DNA of 64,000 nucleotides from Frischella perrara. GTDB taxonomy: Bacteria > Pseudomonadota > Gammaproteobacteria > Enterobacterales > Orbaceae. The position numbers and the translations under genes were made by a program. The notes below the pieces were generated by a model. That model searched no databases. It saw nothing but the letters and a program-made list of their open reading frames with translations, and was not told where the DNA came from. This document shows, piece after piece, positions 49,388 through 58,440 of this stretch (the first letter of the stretch is position 1; each line of letters opens with the position of its first letter). The DNA is taken from NCBI RefSeq assembly GCF_000807275.1, contig NZ_CP009056.1:186001-250000 (forward strand), read 5' to 3'.

Positions 49388-49409
49388 TTCCTTTAATCAA
49401 GGTAATATT

Positions 49410-50432
49410 TTGGATAATCTAACCATTGCGTTAGATGCTATGAGCGGGGACTTTGGTCCTCGTGTCATTGTTCCTGCCGCTCTTCAAGCACTTGATCTTC
49501 ATCGGAATTTACATTTAATTTTAGTTGGTAGTTCAGCTGAAATTAACATTTTTTTGCCCAATAAACACCCTCGCTTAACCGTTATTAAATCATCATCCGT
49601 TATACCTAATGATATGAAACCATCTTTAGCCATCAGACGTAGTCAAGGAAGTTCCATGCGCATGGCTTTAGAGTTAGTTAATTCAAAAGAAGCACAGGCA
49701 TGTGTAAGTGCGGGTAATACAGGTGCTTTAATGGGATTATCAAAATTATTACTTCATTCTATTTCAGGAATTAAACGTCCTGCGCTGGTTGCAACTTTAC
49801 CTACCATCAAGGATGGTAATACAGTTATTTTAGATCTAGGGGCTAATATAGAAAGTGATAGTGAGATGTTGGTTCAATTTGCTATTATGGGATCTATTTT
49901 AGCTAATACTGTCCTAAATATTGTTAATCCTAGAGTAGCTTTATTAAATATAGGTAAAGAAGATATTAAAGGATTAGAGAGAATTCGTGTTGCAGCAAAC
50001 AAATTAAAAACTAATCACTATTTTAATTTTGTTGGCTATTTAGAAGGAGATGAACTGTTAAGTGGTAAAACTGATGTTTTAGTGTGTGATGGTTTTACAG
50101 GAAATGTTACACTAAAAACTGTTGAGGGTTTGATAAAAATCTTTTTATCATCAAATCAGTTAATGACTAAAAACAAATCTATTTTTGCTAGATTAACTCG
50201 GTATTGGATGCAAAAAAAGATGATGAATTATTTTGGTCATTTGGATCCAAATCATTATAATGGTGCCTGTTTGCTTGGTTTGCAAAGTATTGTAATAAAA
50301 AGTCATGGTGCCGCAAGCCAAAGTTCGTTTCTTGCTGCAATTGAACATGCCATATTAGCGATTGAAAATAATCTACCGGAAAGAATAGCGTCAAGCCTTT
50401 CTTCTATACTACCTAAGAGTGAAAAGAATTAA
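49410..50432 (+). CDS. plsX: Phosphate acyltransferase PlsX
   Basis: PlsX makes acyl-phosphate from acyl-ACP for phospholipid synthesis. The 340-residue protein has [14 protein letters not shown], then [57 protein letters not shown] and [16 protein letters not shown]. The start is TTG at 49410 with AAGG at 49399-49402; the common family motif DVMGGD reads DAMSGD. Its stop overlaps the fabH start by one base (TAATG). Both PlsX and PlsB routes are thus present in this genome. Confidence 0.95.
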   Translation: MDNLTIALDAMSGDFGPRVIVPAALQALDLHRNLHLILVGSSAEINIFLPNKHPRLTVIKSSSVIPNDMKPSLAIRRSQGSSMRMALELVNSKEAQACVSAGNTGALMGLSKLLLHSISGIKRPALVATLPTIKDGNTVILDLGANIESDSEMLVQFAIMGSILANTVLNIVNPRVALLNIGKEDIKGLERIRVAANKLKTNHYFNFVGYLEGDELLSGKTDVLVCDGFTGNVTLKTVEGLIKIFLSSNQLMTKNKSIFARLTRYWMQKKMMNYFGHLDPNHYNGACLLGLQSIVIKSHGAASQSSFLAAIEHAILAIENNLPERIASSLSSILPKSEKN

Positions 50433-51385
50433 TGTTTACTAAAATTTTAGGCACAGGGAGTTATCTTCCTACGCAAATCAGAACCAACGGTGATCTTGAA
50501 AAAATGGTTGATACTAGTGATGAATGGATAACCACTAGAACTGGTATTAAAGAAAGACGCATCGCCGCTTCTGATGAAACTGTAACTTCAATGGCATATG
50601 AAGCTGCTTGCCGTGCAATAGAAATGGCGCAGATTGAAAAAAATGATATTGGTTTAATTATTGTTGCAACAGCAACTTCTGTTAATGCTTTTCCTAGTAC
50701 TGCCACCGAGTTACAAGCAAAATTAGATTTATCTGATTTAATTGCATTTGATGTTTCCGCTGCATGCTCAGGATTTATCTATGCTTTAGACATTGCCGAT
50801 AAATATGTTAAAACCGGCGTAGTAAAGTATGCACTTGTTGTTGGTGCTGATATGTTAACTCGTGGCGTAGATCCAAAAGATCGAGGAACAATTATTATTT
50901 TTGGTGATGGAGCTGGAGCTGTGGTAATTGGTGCTTCAGAGGAACCTGGAATTATTGCTTCTCGTCTGCATGCTGATGGTAAATATGGCGATTTGCTTAA
51001 ATATCCAAATGTTGATCGTCGTAAATTGGATGATCCTGCATACATGGTTATGCATGGAAATGAAGTATTTAAAGTCGCGGTAAGAGAATTATCAAATTTA
51101 GTTGATGAAATTTTAACAGAAAATAATATTGATAAATCAGAGCTAGACTGGTTAGTACCTCACCAAGCAAATTTACGTATAATCTCAGCGACAGCTAAAA
51201 GATTGGATATGGACATGTCAAAGGTTATTGTCACTCTAGATAAACAAGGTAATACCTCAGCCGCATCAGTGCCTTGTGCGCTTGATATTGGTGTTAGAGA
51301 TGGACGAATTAAACGTGGTCAATTGCTATTATTAGAAGCTTTTGGCGGAGGGTTTGTTTGGGGATCAATTTTAGCCCGATTCTAA
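50432..51385 (+). CDS. fabH: Beta-ketoacyl-ACP synthase III (FabH)
   Basis: FabH starts fatty-acid synthesis by condensing acetyl-CoA with malonyl-ACP. The 317 residues equal E. coli FabH. Catalytic Cys112 lies in [13 protein letters not shown]; the His is in VPHQANLRI and the Asn in KQGNTSAAS. The start overlaps the plsX stop. fabD follows 50 bp later. Confidence 0.97.
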   Translation: MFTKILGTGSYLPTQIRTNGDLEKMVDTSDEWITTRTGIKERRIAASDETVTSMAYEAACRAIEMAQIEKNDIGLIIVATATSVNAFPSTATELQAKLDLSDLIAFDVSAACSGFIYALDIADKYVKTGVVKYALVVGADMLTRGVDPKDRGTIIIFGDGAGAVVIGASEEPGIIASRLHADGKYGDLLKYPNVDRRKLDDPAYMVMHGNEVFKVAVRELSNLVDEILTENNIDKSELDWLVPHQANLRIISATAKRLDMDMSKVIVTLDKQGNTSAASVPCALDIGVRDGRIKRGQLLLLEAFGGGFVWGSILARF

Positions 51386-51435
51386 ACTAATGAATCAAAT
51401 GTTATCAGTTGATAATTATAATTTAAGGTAAGTTT

Positions 51436-52371
51436 ATGACTAAATTTGCAATGGTATTTCCCGGCCAAGGGTCACAAGAAATTGGTATGCTAAAAGAATT
51501 AAGTGAAGTGTATCCAATTGTTCAAGAAATATTTTCTGAAGCATCTTCCGTTCTCGGTTATGATCTCTGGAACCTTGTGCAAGAGGGTTCTGCTGAAAAA
51601 TTAGGACAAACTTGGATTACACAACCTGCTTTATTGGCAGCATCTGTAGCAATTTTCAAAGTATGGCAACAAAAAGAAGGTGCGAAACCTGATTTTATGG
51701 CTGGACACAGCTTAGGTGAGTATTCTGCATTAGTTTGTGCAGGTGTAATAGAATTCCGTGATGCAATTAAATTAGTCGAATTGCGCGGTAAATTAATGCA
51801 GGAAGCTGTACCGGTTGGTACGGGTGCGATGTATGCTATAATCGGTTTAGATAATGATGTAGTTGTAAAAGCTTGTAAAGAAGCTGCACAAGGTCAAGTT
51901 GTTTCACCAGTGAATTTTAATTCGCCAGGTCAGGTTGTTATTGCCGGTAACAAAGAAGCGGTAGAACGCGCTGCTATATTATGTAAAGAAGCTGGAGCAA
52001 AACGAGCATTACCGTTAGCTGTAAGCGTTCCATCCCATTGTGAACTTATGAAACCAGCAGCAGATAAACTGGCTGAAAAATTAAAAACTATTTCATTCCA
52101 AGAACCTCAATATTCTGTTATTAACAATGTAGATGTTAAAATAGAAACAAGTGCACAAGCTATTAAGGATGCATTAATTGCTCAGTTATATAGTCCTGTC
52201 CGTTGGACAGAAATCGTAGAGTTTATGGCTAATCAAGGTACAACATTACTTGTAGAAATGGGACCTGGAAAAGTTTTAACTGGTTTAACTAAACGTATTA
52301 TTAAAACTCTATCAGGTTGTTCTGTCAATGATCCTACTTCATTAGATGTTGCATTAGAGAGTGTAAAATAA
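51436..52371 (+). CDS. fabD: Malonyl-CoA-ACP transacylase FabD
   Basis: FabD moves malonyl groups from CoA to ACP. The 311 residues include the oxyanion segment FPGQGSQEIGM, nucleophile Ser92 in AGHSLGEYSALV, the catalytic His in VPSHCELM and the C-terminal VEMGPGKVLTGL. TAAGGTAAG precedes the ATG. It is the usual partner of fabH and fabG. Confidence 0.97.
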   Translation: MTKFAMVFPGQGSQEIGMLKELSEVYPIVQEIFSEASSVLGYDLWNLVQEGSAEKLGQTWITQPALLAASVAIFKVWQQKEGAKPDFMAGHSLGEYSALVCAGVIEFRDAIKLVELRGKLMQEAVPVGTGAMYAIIGLDNDVVVKACKEAAQGQVVSPVNFNSPGQVVIAGNKEAVERAAILCKEAGAKRALPLAVSVPSHCELMKPAADKLAEKLKTISFQEPQYSVINNVDVKIETSAQAIKDALIAQLYSPVRWTEIVEFMANQGTTLLVEMGPGKVLTGLTKRIIKTLSGCSVNDPTSLDVALESVK

Positions 52372-52391
52372 ATTAAATAAGAGGATTTTAT

Positions 52392-53126
52392 ATGAAGTTA
52401 GCAGGAAAAATAGCTCTAGTAACGGGCGCTAGTCGCGGAATTGGTCGCGCAATCGCTGAAAAATTAGTTAAAAATGGTGCTACTGTTATTGGTACCGCAA
52501 CAACAGAAAAAGGCGCTGAAGCTATTAGCCAATATCTTGGTGCAAATGGTAAAGGTTTCTTACTTAATGTTACTGATGAAAAATCCATAGATTCAGTCAT
52601 TGATGCTGTTAAATCACAATTTGGCGATATTGATATTTTAGTCAATAATGCAGGAATTACTCGTGATAACCTTTTGATGCGTATGAAAGAAAATGAGTGG
52701 CAAGATATCCTAGATACAAATTTAACTTCAGTATTTCGCGTATCGAAAGCTTTATTACGTACAATGATGAAAAAACGTTATGGGCGAATTGTAACAATTG
52801 GCTCAGTAGTTGGAACAATGGGAAATGCTGGTCAGGCAAACTATTCAGCAGCCAAGGCTGGATTAATTGGTTTTAGTAAATCACTGGCACGTGAAGTTGC
52901 TTCACGCGGGATTACAGTAAATGTTGTTGCACCAGGTTTTATTGAAACTGATATGACTAGAGCACTATCTGATGAACAGCGTACAGCTATACTGTCCCAA
53001 GTTCCTGCTAATCGTCTAGGTGAACCAGAAGAAATTGCTAATGCTGTAGCTTTCCTTGTGTCGGATGATGCGGCATATATAACAGGTGAAACTTTGCATA
53101 TCAATGGCGGAATGTATATGGTTTAA
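52392..53126 (+). CDS. fabG: 3-oxoacyl-ACP reductase FabG
   Basis: FabG reduces 3-oxoacyl-ACP with NADPH. The 244 residues (E. coli 244) have the cofactor loop TGASRGIGRA, NNAGITRDNL, and the catalytic Ser138, Tyr151 and Lys155 (YSAAKAG), and end with GGMYMV, as in the family. AGAGGA lies just before the ATG. Confidence 0.97.
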   Translation: MKLAGKIALVTGASRGIGRAIAEKLVKNGATVIGTATTEKGAEAISQYLGANGKGFLLNVTDEKSIDSVIDAVKSQFGDIDILVNNAGITRDNLLMRMKENEWQDILDTNLTSVFRVSKALLRTMMKKRYGRIVTIGSVVGTMGNAGQANYSAAKAGLIGFSKSLAREVASRGITVNVVAPGFIETDMTRALSDEQRTAILSQVPANRLGEPEEIANAVAFLVSDDAAYITGETLHINGGMYMV

Positions 53127-53189
53127 TCTGGAAAATTAGTGTAGAATAAGTCGCAATTTTAATAAAACAGTAATAATTAACTTTATCAG

Positions 53190-53219
53190 GTTGAAAAATT
53201 TGTTTGCAATTTTTTCAAC
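53190..53219 (+). repeat. Hairpin between fabG and acpP
   Basis: GTTGAAAAATT (53190-53200) pairs with AATTTTTTCAAC (53208-53219) with one bulged T and a 7-nt loop, followed by ATTTTAT. It may act as a terminator of fabG or an attenuator before acpP; part of it may instead belong to the acpP promoter. Confidence 0.4.
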
Positions 53220-53277
53220 ATTTTATAAACTTACAGTCTCCGCCGGTATTGGCGATTTTTATAGGAAAGAAAAGAAT

Positions 53278-53511
53278 ATGAGCACTATTGAAGAGCGCGT
53301 TAAGAAAATTATTGTTGAGCAACTAGGTGTTAAAGAAGATGAAGTGAAAAATGAATCTTCTTTCGTTGAAGATCTTGGTGCTGACTCTCTTGATACAGTT
53401 GAATTAGTTATGGCTTTGGAAGAAGAATTTGATACTGAAATTCCTGATGAAGAAGCAGAAAAAATCACAACTGTTCAATCAGCAATTGATTATATTACTG
53501 CAAATCAATAA
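53278..53511 (+). CDS. acpP: Acyl carrier protein
   Basis: AcpP carries growing acyl chains on a phosphopantetheine arm. The 78-residue acidic protein starts [20 protein letters not shown] and has the modification site Ser37 in [13 protein letters not shown] took the ATG at 53278 because it gives the exact family length; longer readings add an unrelated leader. AGGAAAGAAAAG precedes it. It has a strong terminator of its own, in line with high, separate expression of acpP. Confidence 0.98.
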   Translation: MSTIEERVKKIIVEQLGVKEDEVKNESSFVEDLGADSLDTVELVMALEEEFDTEIPDEEAEKITTVQSAIDYITANQ

Positions 53512-53527
53512 GGTTTGTTTGAGCTTG

Positions 53528-53565
53528 AAACTGTGCGATCATGCTTTTGATCGCCAGTTTATTTT
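53528..53565 (+). terminator. Intrinsic terminator of acpP
   Basis: AAACT-GT-GCGATC (53528-53540) pairs with GATCGC-C-AGTTT (53549-53560) around an 8-nt loop, followed by ATTTT. Confidence 0.7.
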
Positions 53566-53653
53566 CGTATAATATCACTTAATATTAAATTCACTTATTG
53601 CCTTATTATGAATAAGCGCAGTTCATATTTTAATCCTTTTCAGGAGAAACAAC

Positions 53654-54898
53654 ATGTCTAAACGCAGAGTTGTTGTGACTGGAATGGGGCTAATATCTCC
53701 AGTAGGTAATACCGTTGAATCAGCATGGCAATCATTGCTAGCAGGTCAAAGTGGAGTAGGACTTATTGAGCATTTTGATACAACCCCTTTCGCAACACGT
53801 TTTGCCGCTATGGTCAAAGATTTCAACGGCGAAGACTATAACATTACTCGTAAAGATGCCCGTAAAATGGATTATTTTATCCAATATGGTATCGCTGCCG
53901 GAGTGCAAGCTATTAAAGATGCTGGAATTGAAATAACCGAAGAAAATGCTAAGCGTATAGGATGTGCCATTGGCTCTGGTATTGGTGGATTAGGTTTAAT
54001 TGAAGAAAACCATAGTGCACTAATTCATGGCGGTCCTCGTAAAATTAGCCCATTTTTCGTACCTTCGACAATCGTTAATATGATTGCTGGGCATTTATCA
54101 ATTATTTTTGGATTAAAAGGTCCAAGTATTACTATAGCTACTGCTTGCTCATCAGGTGTGCATAATATTGGTCATGCTGCTCGTATGATTGCTTATGGTG
54201 ATGCTGACGGTATGCTTGCCGGTGGCGGTGAAAAGGCAAGTACTGCATTAGGTATTGGTGGTTTCGGTGCAGCGCGTGCATTATCAACTAATAATGATAA
54301 CCCTCAAGCCGCAAGTCGCCCGTGGGATAAAGATCGAGATGGTTTTGTATTAGGGGACGGTGCGGGTATTTTATTCTTAGAAGAATACGAACATGCCAAA
54401 AAACGCGGTGCTAAAATCTATGCTGAATTAGTTGGATTTGGAATGAGTAGCGATGCTTATCACATGACCTCTCCACCAGAAGATGGAAGTGGTGCGGCAC
54501 TAGCAATGGAATGTGCTTTACGTGATGCTGGGATTACGGCTGAGCAAGTTGGTTATATTAATGCTCATGGTACTTCAACTCCAGCTGGAGACAAAGCAGA
54601 GACCCAAGCTGTTAAATCTGTATTTAAAGAAAATAGCAAGAAAGTTATGGTAAGTTCCACCAAGTCTATGATTGGTCATTTACTTGGCGCGGCAGGTGCA
54701 GTTGAGTCTATTTTCACTGTTCTCGCATTACAAGATCAGGCAATTCCACCAACTATCAATCTAGATAACCCAGATGAAGGTTGTGATCTAGATTATGTTC
54801 CACATACCGCACGTCAGGTGAAAGGTTTGGAATATGCGTTATGTAACTCTTTTGGATTCGGTGGAACCAATGGTTCTGTTTTATTCAAGAAGATTTAA
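53654..54898 (+). CDS. fabF: Beta-ketoacyl-ACP synthase II (FabF)
   Basis: FabF elongates acyl-ACP chains and adjusts unsaturated chain length with temperature. The 414 residues have catalytic Cys165 in [11 protein letters not shown] and the two His in NAHGTSTP and [18 protein letters not shown] before the ATG is a strong ribosome-binding site. It closes the fatty-acid cluster and is followed by a strong terminator. Confidence 0.97.
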   Translation: MSKRRVVVTGMGLISPVGNTVESAWQSLLAGQSGVGLIEHFDTTPFATRFAAMVKDFNGEDYNITRKDARKMDYFIQYGIAAGVQAIKDAGIEITEENAKRIGCAIGSGIGGLGLIEENHSALIHGGPRKISPFFVPSTIVNMIAGHLSIIFGLKGPSITIATACSSGVHNIGHAARMIAYGDADGMLAGGGEKASTALGIGGFGAARALSTNNDNPQAASRPWDKDRDGFVLGDGAGILFLEEYEHAKKRGAKIYAELVGFGMSSDAYHMTSPPEDGSGAALAMECALRDAGITAEQVGYINAHGTSTPAGDKAETQAVKSVFKENSKKVMVSSTKSMIGHLLGAAGAVESIFTVLALQDQAIPPTINLDNPDEGCDLDYVPHTARQVKGLEYALCNSFGFGGTNGSVLFKKI

Positions 54899-54913
54899 AT
54901 AATCTTATTAGAT

Positions 54914-54941
54914 AAAAACCACGTTTATACGTGGTTTTTTT
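54914..54941 (+). terminator. Intrinsic terminator of fabF
   Basis: AAAAACCACGT, the loop TTAT and ACGTGGTTTTTTT form a compact stem with seven T. Confidence 0.92.
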
Positions 54942-55073
54942 ATACCTTCCCATATCCTAAGAATTTGAATTCTAATTTCCTGCTTTGTTTATTTCCGTTT
55001 CCATAGTTGTGTTATTTTATCCTGATTAAGATTATATGAAAAACAGCTAGAGAATAACTAATTTATACTAAAT

Positions 55074-55101
55074 AAAAAGCCCTATATTTATAGGGCTTTT
55101 T
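55074..55101. terminator. Symmetrical terminator downstream of the siderophore-binding gene
   Basis: AAAAAGCCCTATA, the loop TTTA, then TAGGGCTTTTT. The flanking A and T runs make it work on both strands; on the minus strand it ends the lipoprotein gene. Confidence 0.88.
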
Positions 55102-55149
55102 CATATGAGCTTGAGGGAAATAAAATCTAAGAAATAATAATCAACTTCA

Positions 55150-56073
55150 TTATTTTAATGAATCAACAACTTCATCAATTTGACGATCAAGACTTTCTAA
55201 ACCGCCACCAGATAAATACCAAATATCAGCAGATAAATTCACAATTTTAGTTTTAGATTTCTTAAGAACTTTGGCATCAAAGTAATCATTTGTCATCGCT
55301 TGATTACCGATTGCTTTGCTGCGATCAACGATATAAACAATGTCAGGTTTAACTGTTGCAATATATTGATTATCAATAAATGTTGGTTTTGGTTTTTCTT
55401 TGCTATTCATTATCACTTGAGTTAAAGGCACCGCTCGCGATATATTTAAAACATCATGAATTAATGTTGCACTTGAACTATTATTAATTAGTATTACTTT
55501 ACCATCGTTATGAATAGCAACAATGGCTTTTTTATTACTTTTTTGAGCTTCGGTTTGAGCTTGACTAATTTTGTTTTCCAGTGATTGAATTAAAACATTA
55601 GCAGTTTCCTGAGTATTAGTTAATTCACCAAGTAAATTGATATGCTCTTGCGTTGATTGGAGATAGTTTTTGGCATCTATGCTTAAATTAAGTACAGGTG
55701 CTATTTTAGTTAATTCTTCGTATTTACTTGCCTGACGACCATCAATAATAATTAAATCGGGTTTTAATTGTTTAATTGTTTCAAGATTAGGCGCTTTCAT
55801 ACTACCAGTATCGGCTACATTAGTATTCTTATATTGTTGTAAATAGGTTGGAATAACCGGAAGTGAAGTTCCAACGACAAGCGAACCTTTTCCTAACGCA
55901 TCTAATGTATCAAGTGAGCCATAATTCATTACAACAATTTTCTTAGGTGATTTTGGAACGACTACCGATTGGTTATTTGATTCTACCGTAATGAGGTTTG
56001 AAGTCTGACATCCTGTTATACTTAGCATTATTGCAGCAATACCACTTAAAATGAGTTTTTTATTCTTGAACAT
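55150..56073 (-). CDS. Siderophore ABC transporter substrate-binding lipoprotein (CeuE/FatB-like)
   Basis: A 307-residue periplasmic binding protein. A signal peptide ends in the lipobox SITGC with Cys22 as the lipid site. The mature part has the cluster A-II pattern KSPKKIVVMNYGSLDTLDALG, LETIKQLKPDLIIIDGRQASKYEEL, and WYLSGGGLESL near the end, very like Campylobacter CeuE and Vibrio/Bacillus FatB-type catecholate binders; the conserved Tyr is present. I preferred the ATG at 56073 after GGAGAG to a TTG at 56085. It is divergent from a Cir-type receptor across three Fur boxes. No permease or ATPase gene is adjacent, so it depends on partners elsewhere. Ligand not determined. Confidence 0.85.
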   Translation of the reverse strand: MFKNKKLILSGIAAIMLSITGCQTSNLITVESNNQSVVVPKSPKKIVVMNYGSLDTLDALGKGSLVVGTSLPVIPTYLQQYKNTNVADTGSMKAPNLETIKQLKPDLIIIDGRQASKYEELTKIAPVLNLSIDAKNYLQSTQEHINLLGELTNTQETANVLIQSLENKISQAQTEAQKSNKKAIVAIHNDGKVILINNSSSATLIHDVLNISRAVPLTQVIMNSKEKPKPTFIDNQYIATVKPDIVYIVDRSKAIGNQAMTNDYFDAKVLKKSKTKIVNLSADIWYLSGGGLESLDRQIDEVVDSLK

Positions 56074-56100
56074 ATATCTCTCCAATAATTTTATAATTCA

Positions 56101-56119
56101 AATAATAATCATTATCATT
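56101..56119. promoter_or_regulatory. Fur box 1
   Basis: AATAATAATCATTATCATT shares the core ATAATCATTATC with the Fur consensus. It lies 28 bp before the lipoprotein start. Confidence 0.7.
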
Positions 56120-56163
56120 TAATTATAATGCATTGTCTAGATATAAATAATTTTATAAAGGTA

Positions 56164-56180
56164 TTGATAATTATTCTCAT
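56164..56180. promoter_or_regulatory. Fur box 2
   Basis: TTGATAATTATTCTCAT contains TGATAAT-T-ATTCTCA, 14 of 15 positions of the 7-1-7 Fur model TGATAATnATTATCA. It lies near the middle of the divergent region. Confidence 0.75.
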
Positions 56181-56210
56181 CTGGTGTAACGTTCATCATA
56201 CTTTTATGAA

Positions 56211-56229
56211 AATAATTATCATTATTAAT
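56211..56229. promoter_or_regulatory. Fur box 3
   Basis: AATAATTATCATTATTAAT is a further GATAAT-type array just before the receptor start codon (56246), so Fur binding would block transcription of the receptor. Confidence 0.65.
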
Positions 56230-56245
56230 TATAAGGTTAATAAGT

Positions 56246-58225
56246 ATGAGTTCTAAAATAAAATTCAATCTACTCACATATACAATAAAATCTAGCCTTC
56301 TCTTATCTACACTTTCAGCTACTGCATTGGCAGCGACAAATTCGGATATGGATACAATGGTCGTTACTGCCTCAGGATTTGAACAACAAATAAAAGAGGC
56401 TCCAGCAAGTATTTCGGTAATAACGTCTAAGGAAATTAGTAATAAACCTTATCGAGATATCACAGATGCATTGAAAGATATTCCAGGGATCAATGTCTCA
56501 GGTGGAGGTGATAGCACCGATATTAGTATTCGAGGAATGGATGCAAAATATACACTAATTCTTATTGATGGCAAAAAAGTGAATACACGAGAAACACGTC
56601 CAAATAGCGATGGTTCTGGATTTGAGCAAGGCTGGTTACCACCTTTAGCAGCAATTGATCGAATTGAAGTAGTAAGAGGTCCGATGTCTTCTTTGTATGG
56701 TTCAGATGCTATGGGTGGGGTTATTAATATCATCACAAAGAAGGTAGCTGATAACTGGCAAGGTGGTATTCGGTTAGAATCGACAATACAGGATAATTCC
56801 AAAGCAAAGAATTATTATAATGGCAATTTTTCCGTTATGGGTCCTATTATAAACGATATTCTTGGTATTCAATTGTATGGTCAATATTCCGATCGTGATG
56901 AAGATAAATTTTTAAATGGGCATGCTGCACAAAAGTTACAGAGTATTAACGGCAAACTTTCATTAAATTTAACTGAAAATCAGCGGTTTGATCTTGATTT
57001 TGGACGTTCCCTACAAACTAGTGAAGCAACCGGAGGGAAAACCCGAAACCCAAGAAGAGGTGATTTCAAACGTGATAATAGAAGAAATTCATTTGCATTA
57101 ACACATAACGGTGTGTTTGATAATTTTACGACAACATCATTTGTATCGCATGAAGAGAATAATAATCCGAAAAGAAATATGAAGATTAGAAATACAGATG
57201 TTGACACTAGAGCTGTTATTCCATTTAGTATTAATACCTTATCAATCGGTGCAGCATATAATTATCAAGAATTGCATGATAATGGTAATGAACTTAAGAC
57301 AACACTTAACGAAATCGATCGTTGGAATTATGCGATATTTACTGAAGATGAATTGCAACTATTGGAAAATTGGAGCCTTACATTAGGTTTACGTTTTAAT
57401 AAAAATGAGAATTATGGTAATAACTGGAATCCAAGAGTTTACAGTGTGTGGAATATCAATGATAACTTTACTTTAAAAGGTGGTTATTCAACAGGTTATG
57501 CTGCACCACAATTACGATATGTGGTTTCAGATTGGGGGCAAGTCACCGGAGGATCGGGTACGGGTAACCATGGTGTAATTATTGGTAATCCAGATCTAAA
57601 ACCAGAAAAAACGAATAGTTACGAAATTTCTCTTAGTTATGACAATGATTTTGGGTTAAGTACTTCTGTTACAGGATTTTATACAAAATATAAAGATAAA
57701 ATTCAGTCTTATTATTTATGTAATCACGGTGCAGGTTCTGGCACATGTACTGTAAATGGTCAAGGGTCATTTGATTTCGTACAAAAACGAGAAAATGTTG
57801 ATAAAGCCGATTTAAAAGGTCTTGAATTTACGTTAAAAACGCCTTTATTTGCCAATATTTCTGTGACATCAAATTATACTTGGACCAAGACAGAACAAAA
57901 GAGTGGTAAATATAAGGGACGACCTTTAAACCGAACACCAAAACAAAAATTTAATACGCAATTAGATTGGAATATCTCGACAGAATGGGATTTATGGGCA
58001 AAAATGGCATATTATGGTGTTGAAAGCTCATCTAGTCGAAATGGTAAAAAAGTAGAATATCCGGGTTATACATTTTGGGATTTAGGCGCAGTCTATCAGG
58101 TTAATAATCAAACAAAAATTATGGCTGGAATTTATAATTTATTTGATAAAGATGTGATGAATGAAGATTTCGGTAAGACTTTAGATGGACGTCGCTATTG
58201 GGTTGGTACTGAAATTAGTTTTTAG
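56246..58225 (+). CDS. cirA: TonB-dependent catecholate siderophore receptor, Cir-like
   Basis: An outer-membrane gated barrel for ferric catechol siderophores or their breakdown products. The 659 residues (E. coli CirA 663) have a signal peptide (about 1-29), a TonB box DTMVVTA (36-42), a plug domain (about 45-167: SISVITSKEI, RGMDAKYTLILIDGK, EVVRGPMSSLYGSDAMGGVINIITKK) and a barrel ending in the aromatic residue of YWVGTEISF. The resemblance to CirA runs through the plug and the last strands. Two cysteines (CNHGAGSGTC) occur in an extracellular loop, as in Cir. Fur boxes precede it. Confidence 0.88.
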   Translation: MSSKIKFNLLTYTIKSSLLLSTLSATALAATNSDMDTMVVTASGFEQQIKEAPASISVITSKEISNKPYRDITDALKDIPGINVSGGGDSTDISIRGMDAKYTLILIDGKKVNTRETRPNSDGSGFEQGWLPPLAAIDRIEVVRGPMSSLYGSDAMGGVINIITKKVADNWQGGIRLESTIQDNSKAKNYYNGNFSVMGPIINDILGIQLYGQYSDRDEDKFLNGHAAQKLQSINGKLSLNLTENQRFDLDFGRSLQTSEATGGKTRNPRRGDFKRDNRRNSFALTHNGVFDNFTTTSFVSHEENNNPKRNMKIRNTDVDTRAVIPFSINTLSIGAAYNYQELHDNGNELKTTLNEIDRWNYAIFTEDELQLLENWSLTLGLRFNKNENYGNNWNPRVYSVWNINDNFTLKGGYSTGYAAPQLRYVVSDWGQVTGGSGTGNHGVIIGNPDLKPEKTNSYEISLSYDNDFGLSTSVTGFYTKYKDKIQSYYLCNHGAGSGTCTVNGQGSFDFVQKRENVDKADLKGLEFTLKTPLFANISVTSNYTWTKTEQKSGKYKGRPLNRTPKQKFNTQLDWNISTEWDLWAKMAYYGVESSSSRNGKKVEYPGYTFWDLGAVYQVNNQTKIMAGIYNLFDKDVMNEDFGKTLDGRRYWVGTEISF

Positions 58226-58260
58226 TATGACCGCTTATGTAAAATATATAGGATAATTTT

Positions 58261-58296
58261 AGGAGGGGATCATGCCATCCCCTCCTTATTCATTTT
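58261..58296 (+). terminator. Terminator of the Cir-like receptor gene
   Basis: AGGAGGGGAT (58261-58270) pairs with ATCCCCTCCT (58277-58286) around CATGCC, followed by TATTCATTTT. Confidence 0.75.
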
Positions 58297-58440
58297 AAGT
58301 TTGATCTAGTCTTTATCGCTTTCGGAACTATATTTCCTACCTAATGATTTCTCTTTAATATTTGGTGTAATTTGAACCTTATAGGTTTTTTATTATTAAT
58401 GTTCTATAATTTCTTATAATTATTATATTATTTGCCAACT

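Noticed and set aside
53191-53277. N-terminal extension of acyl carrier protein
   Set aside because: It would use a TTG start, lacks any ACP similarity and includes the likely promoter; the 78-residue form has the exact family length.
56449-56802. 117-codon frame antisense to the Cir-like receptor
   Set aside because: It overlaps the plug domain completely and shows no family features.
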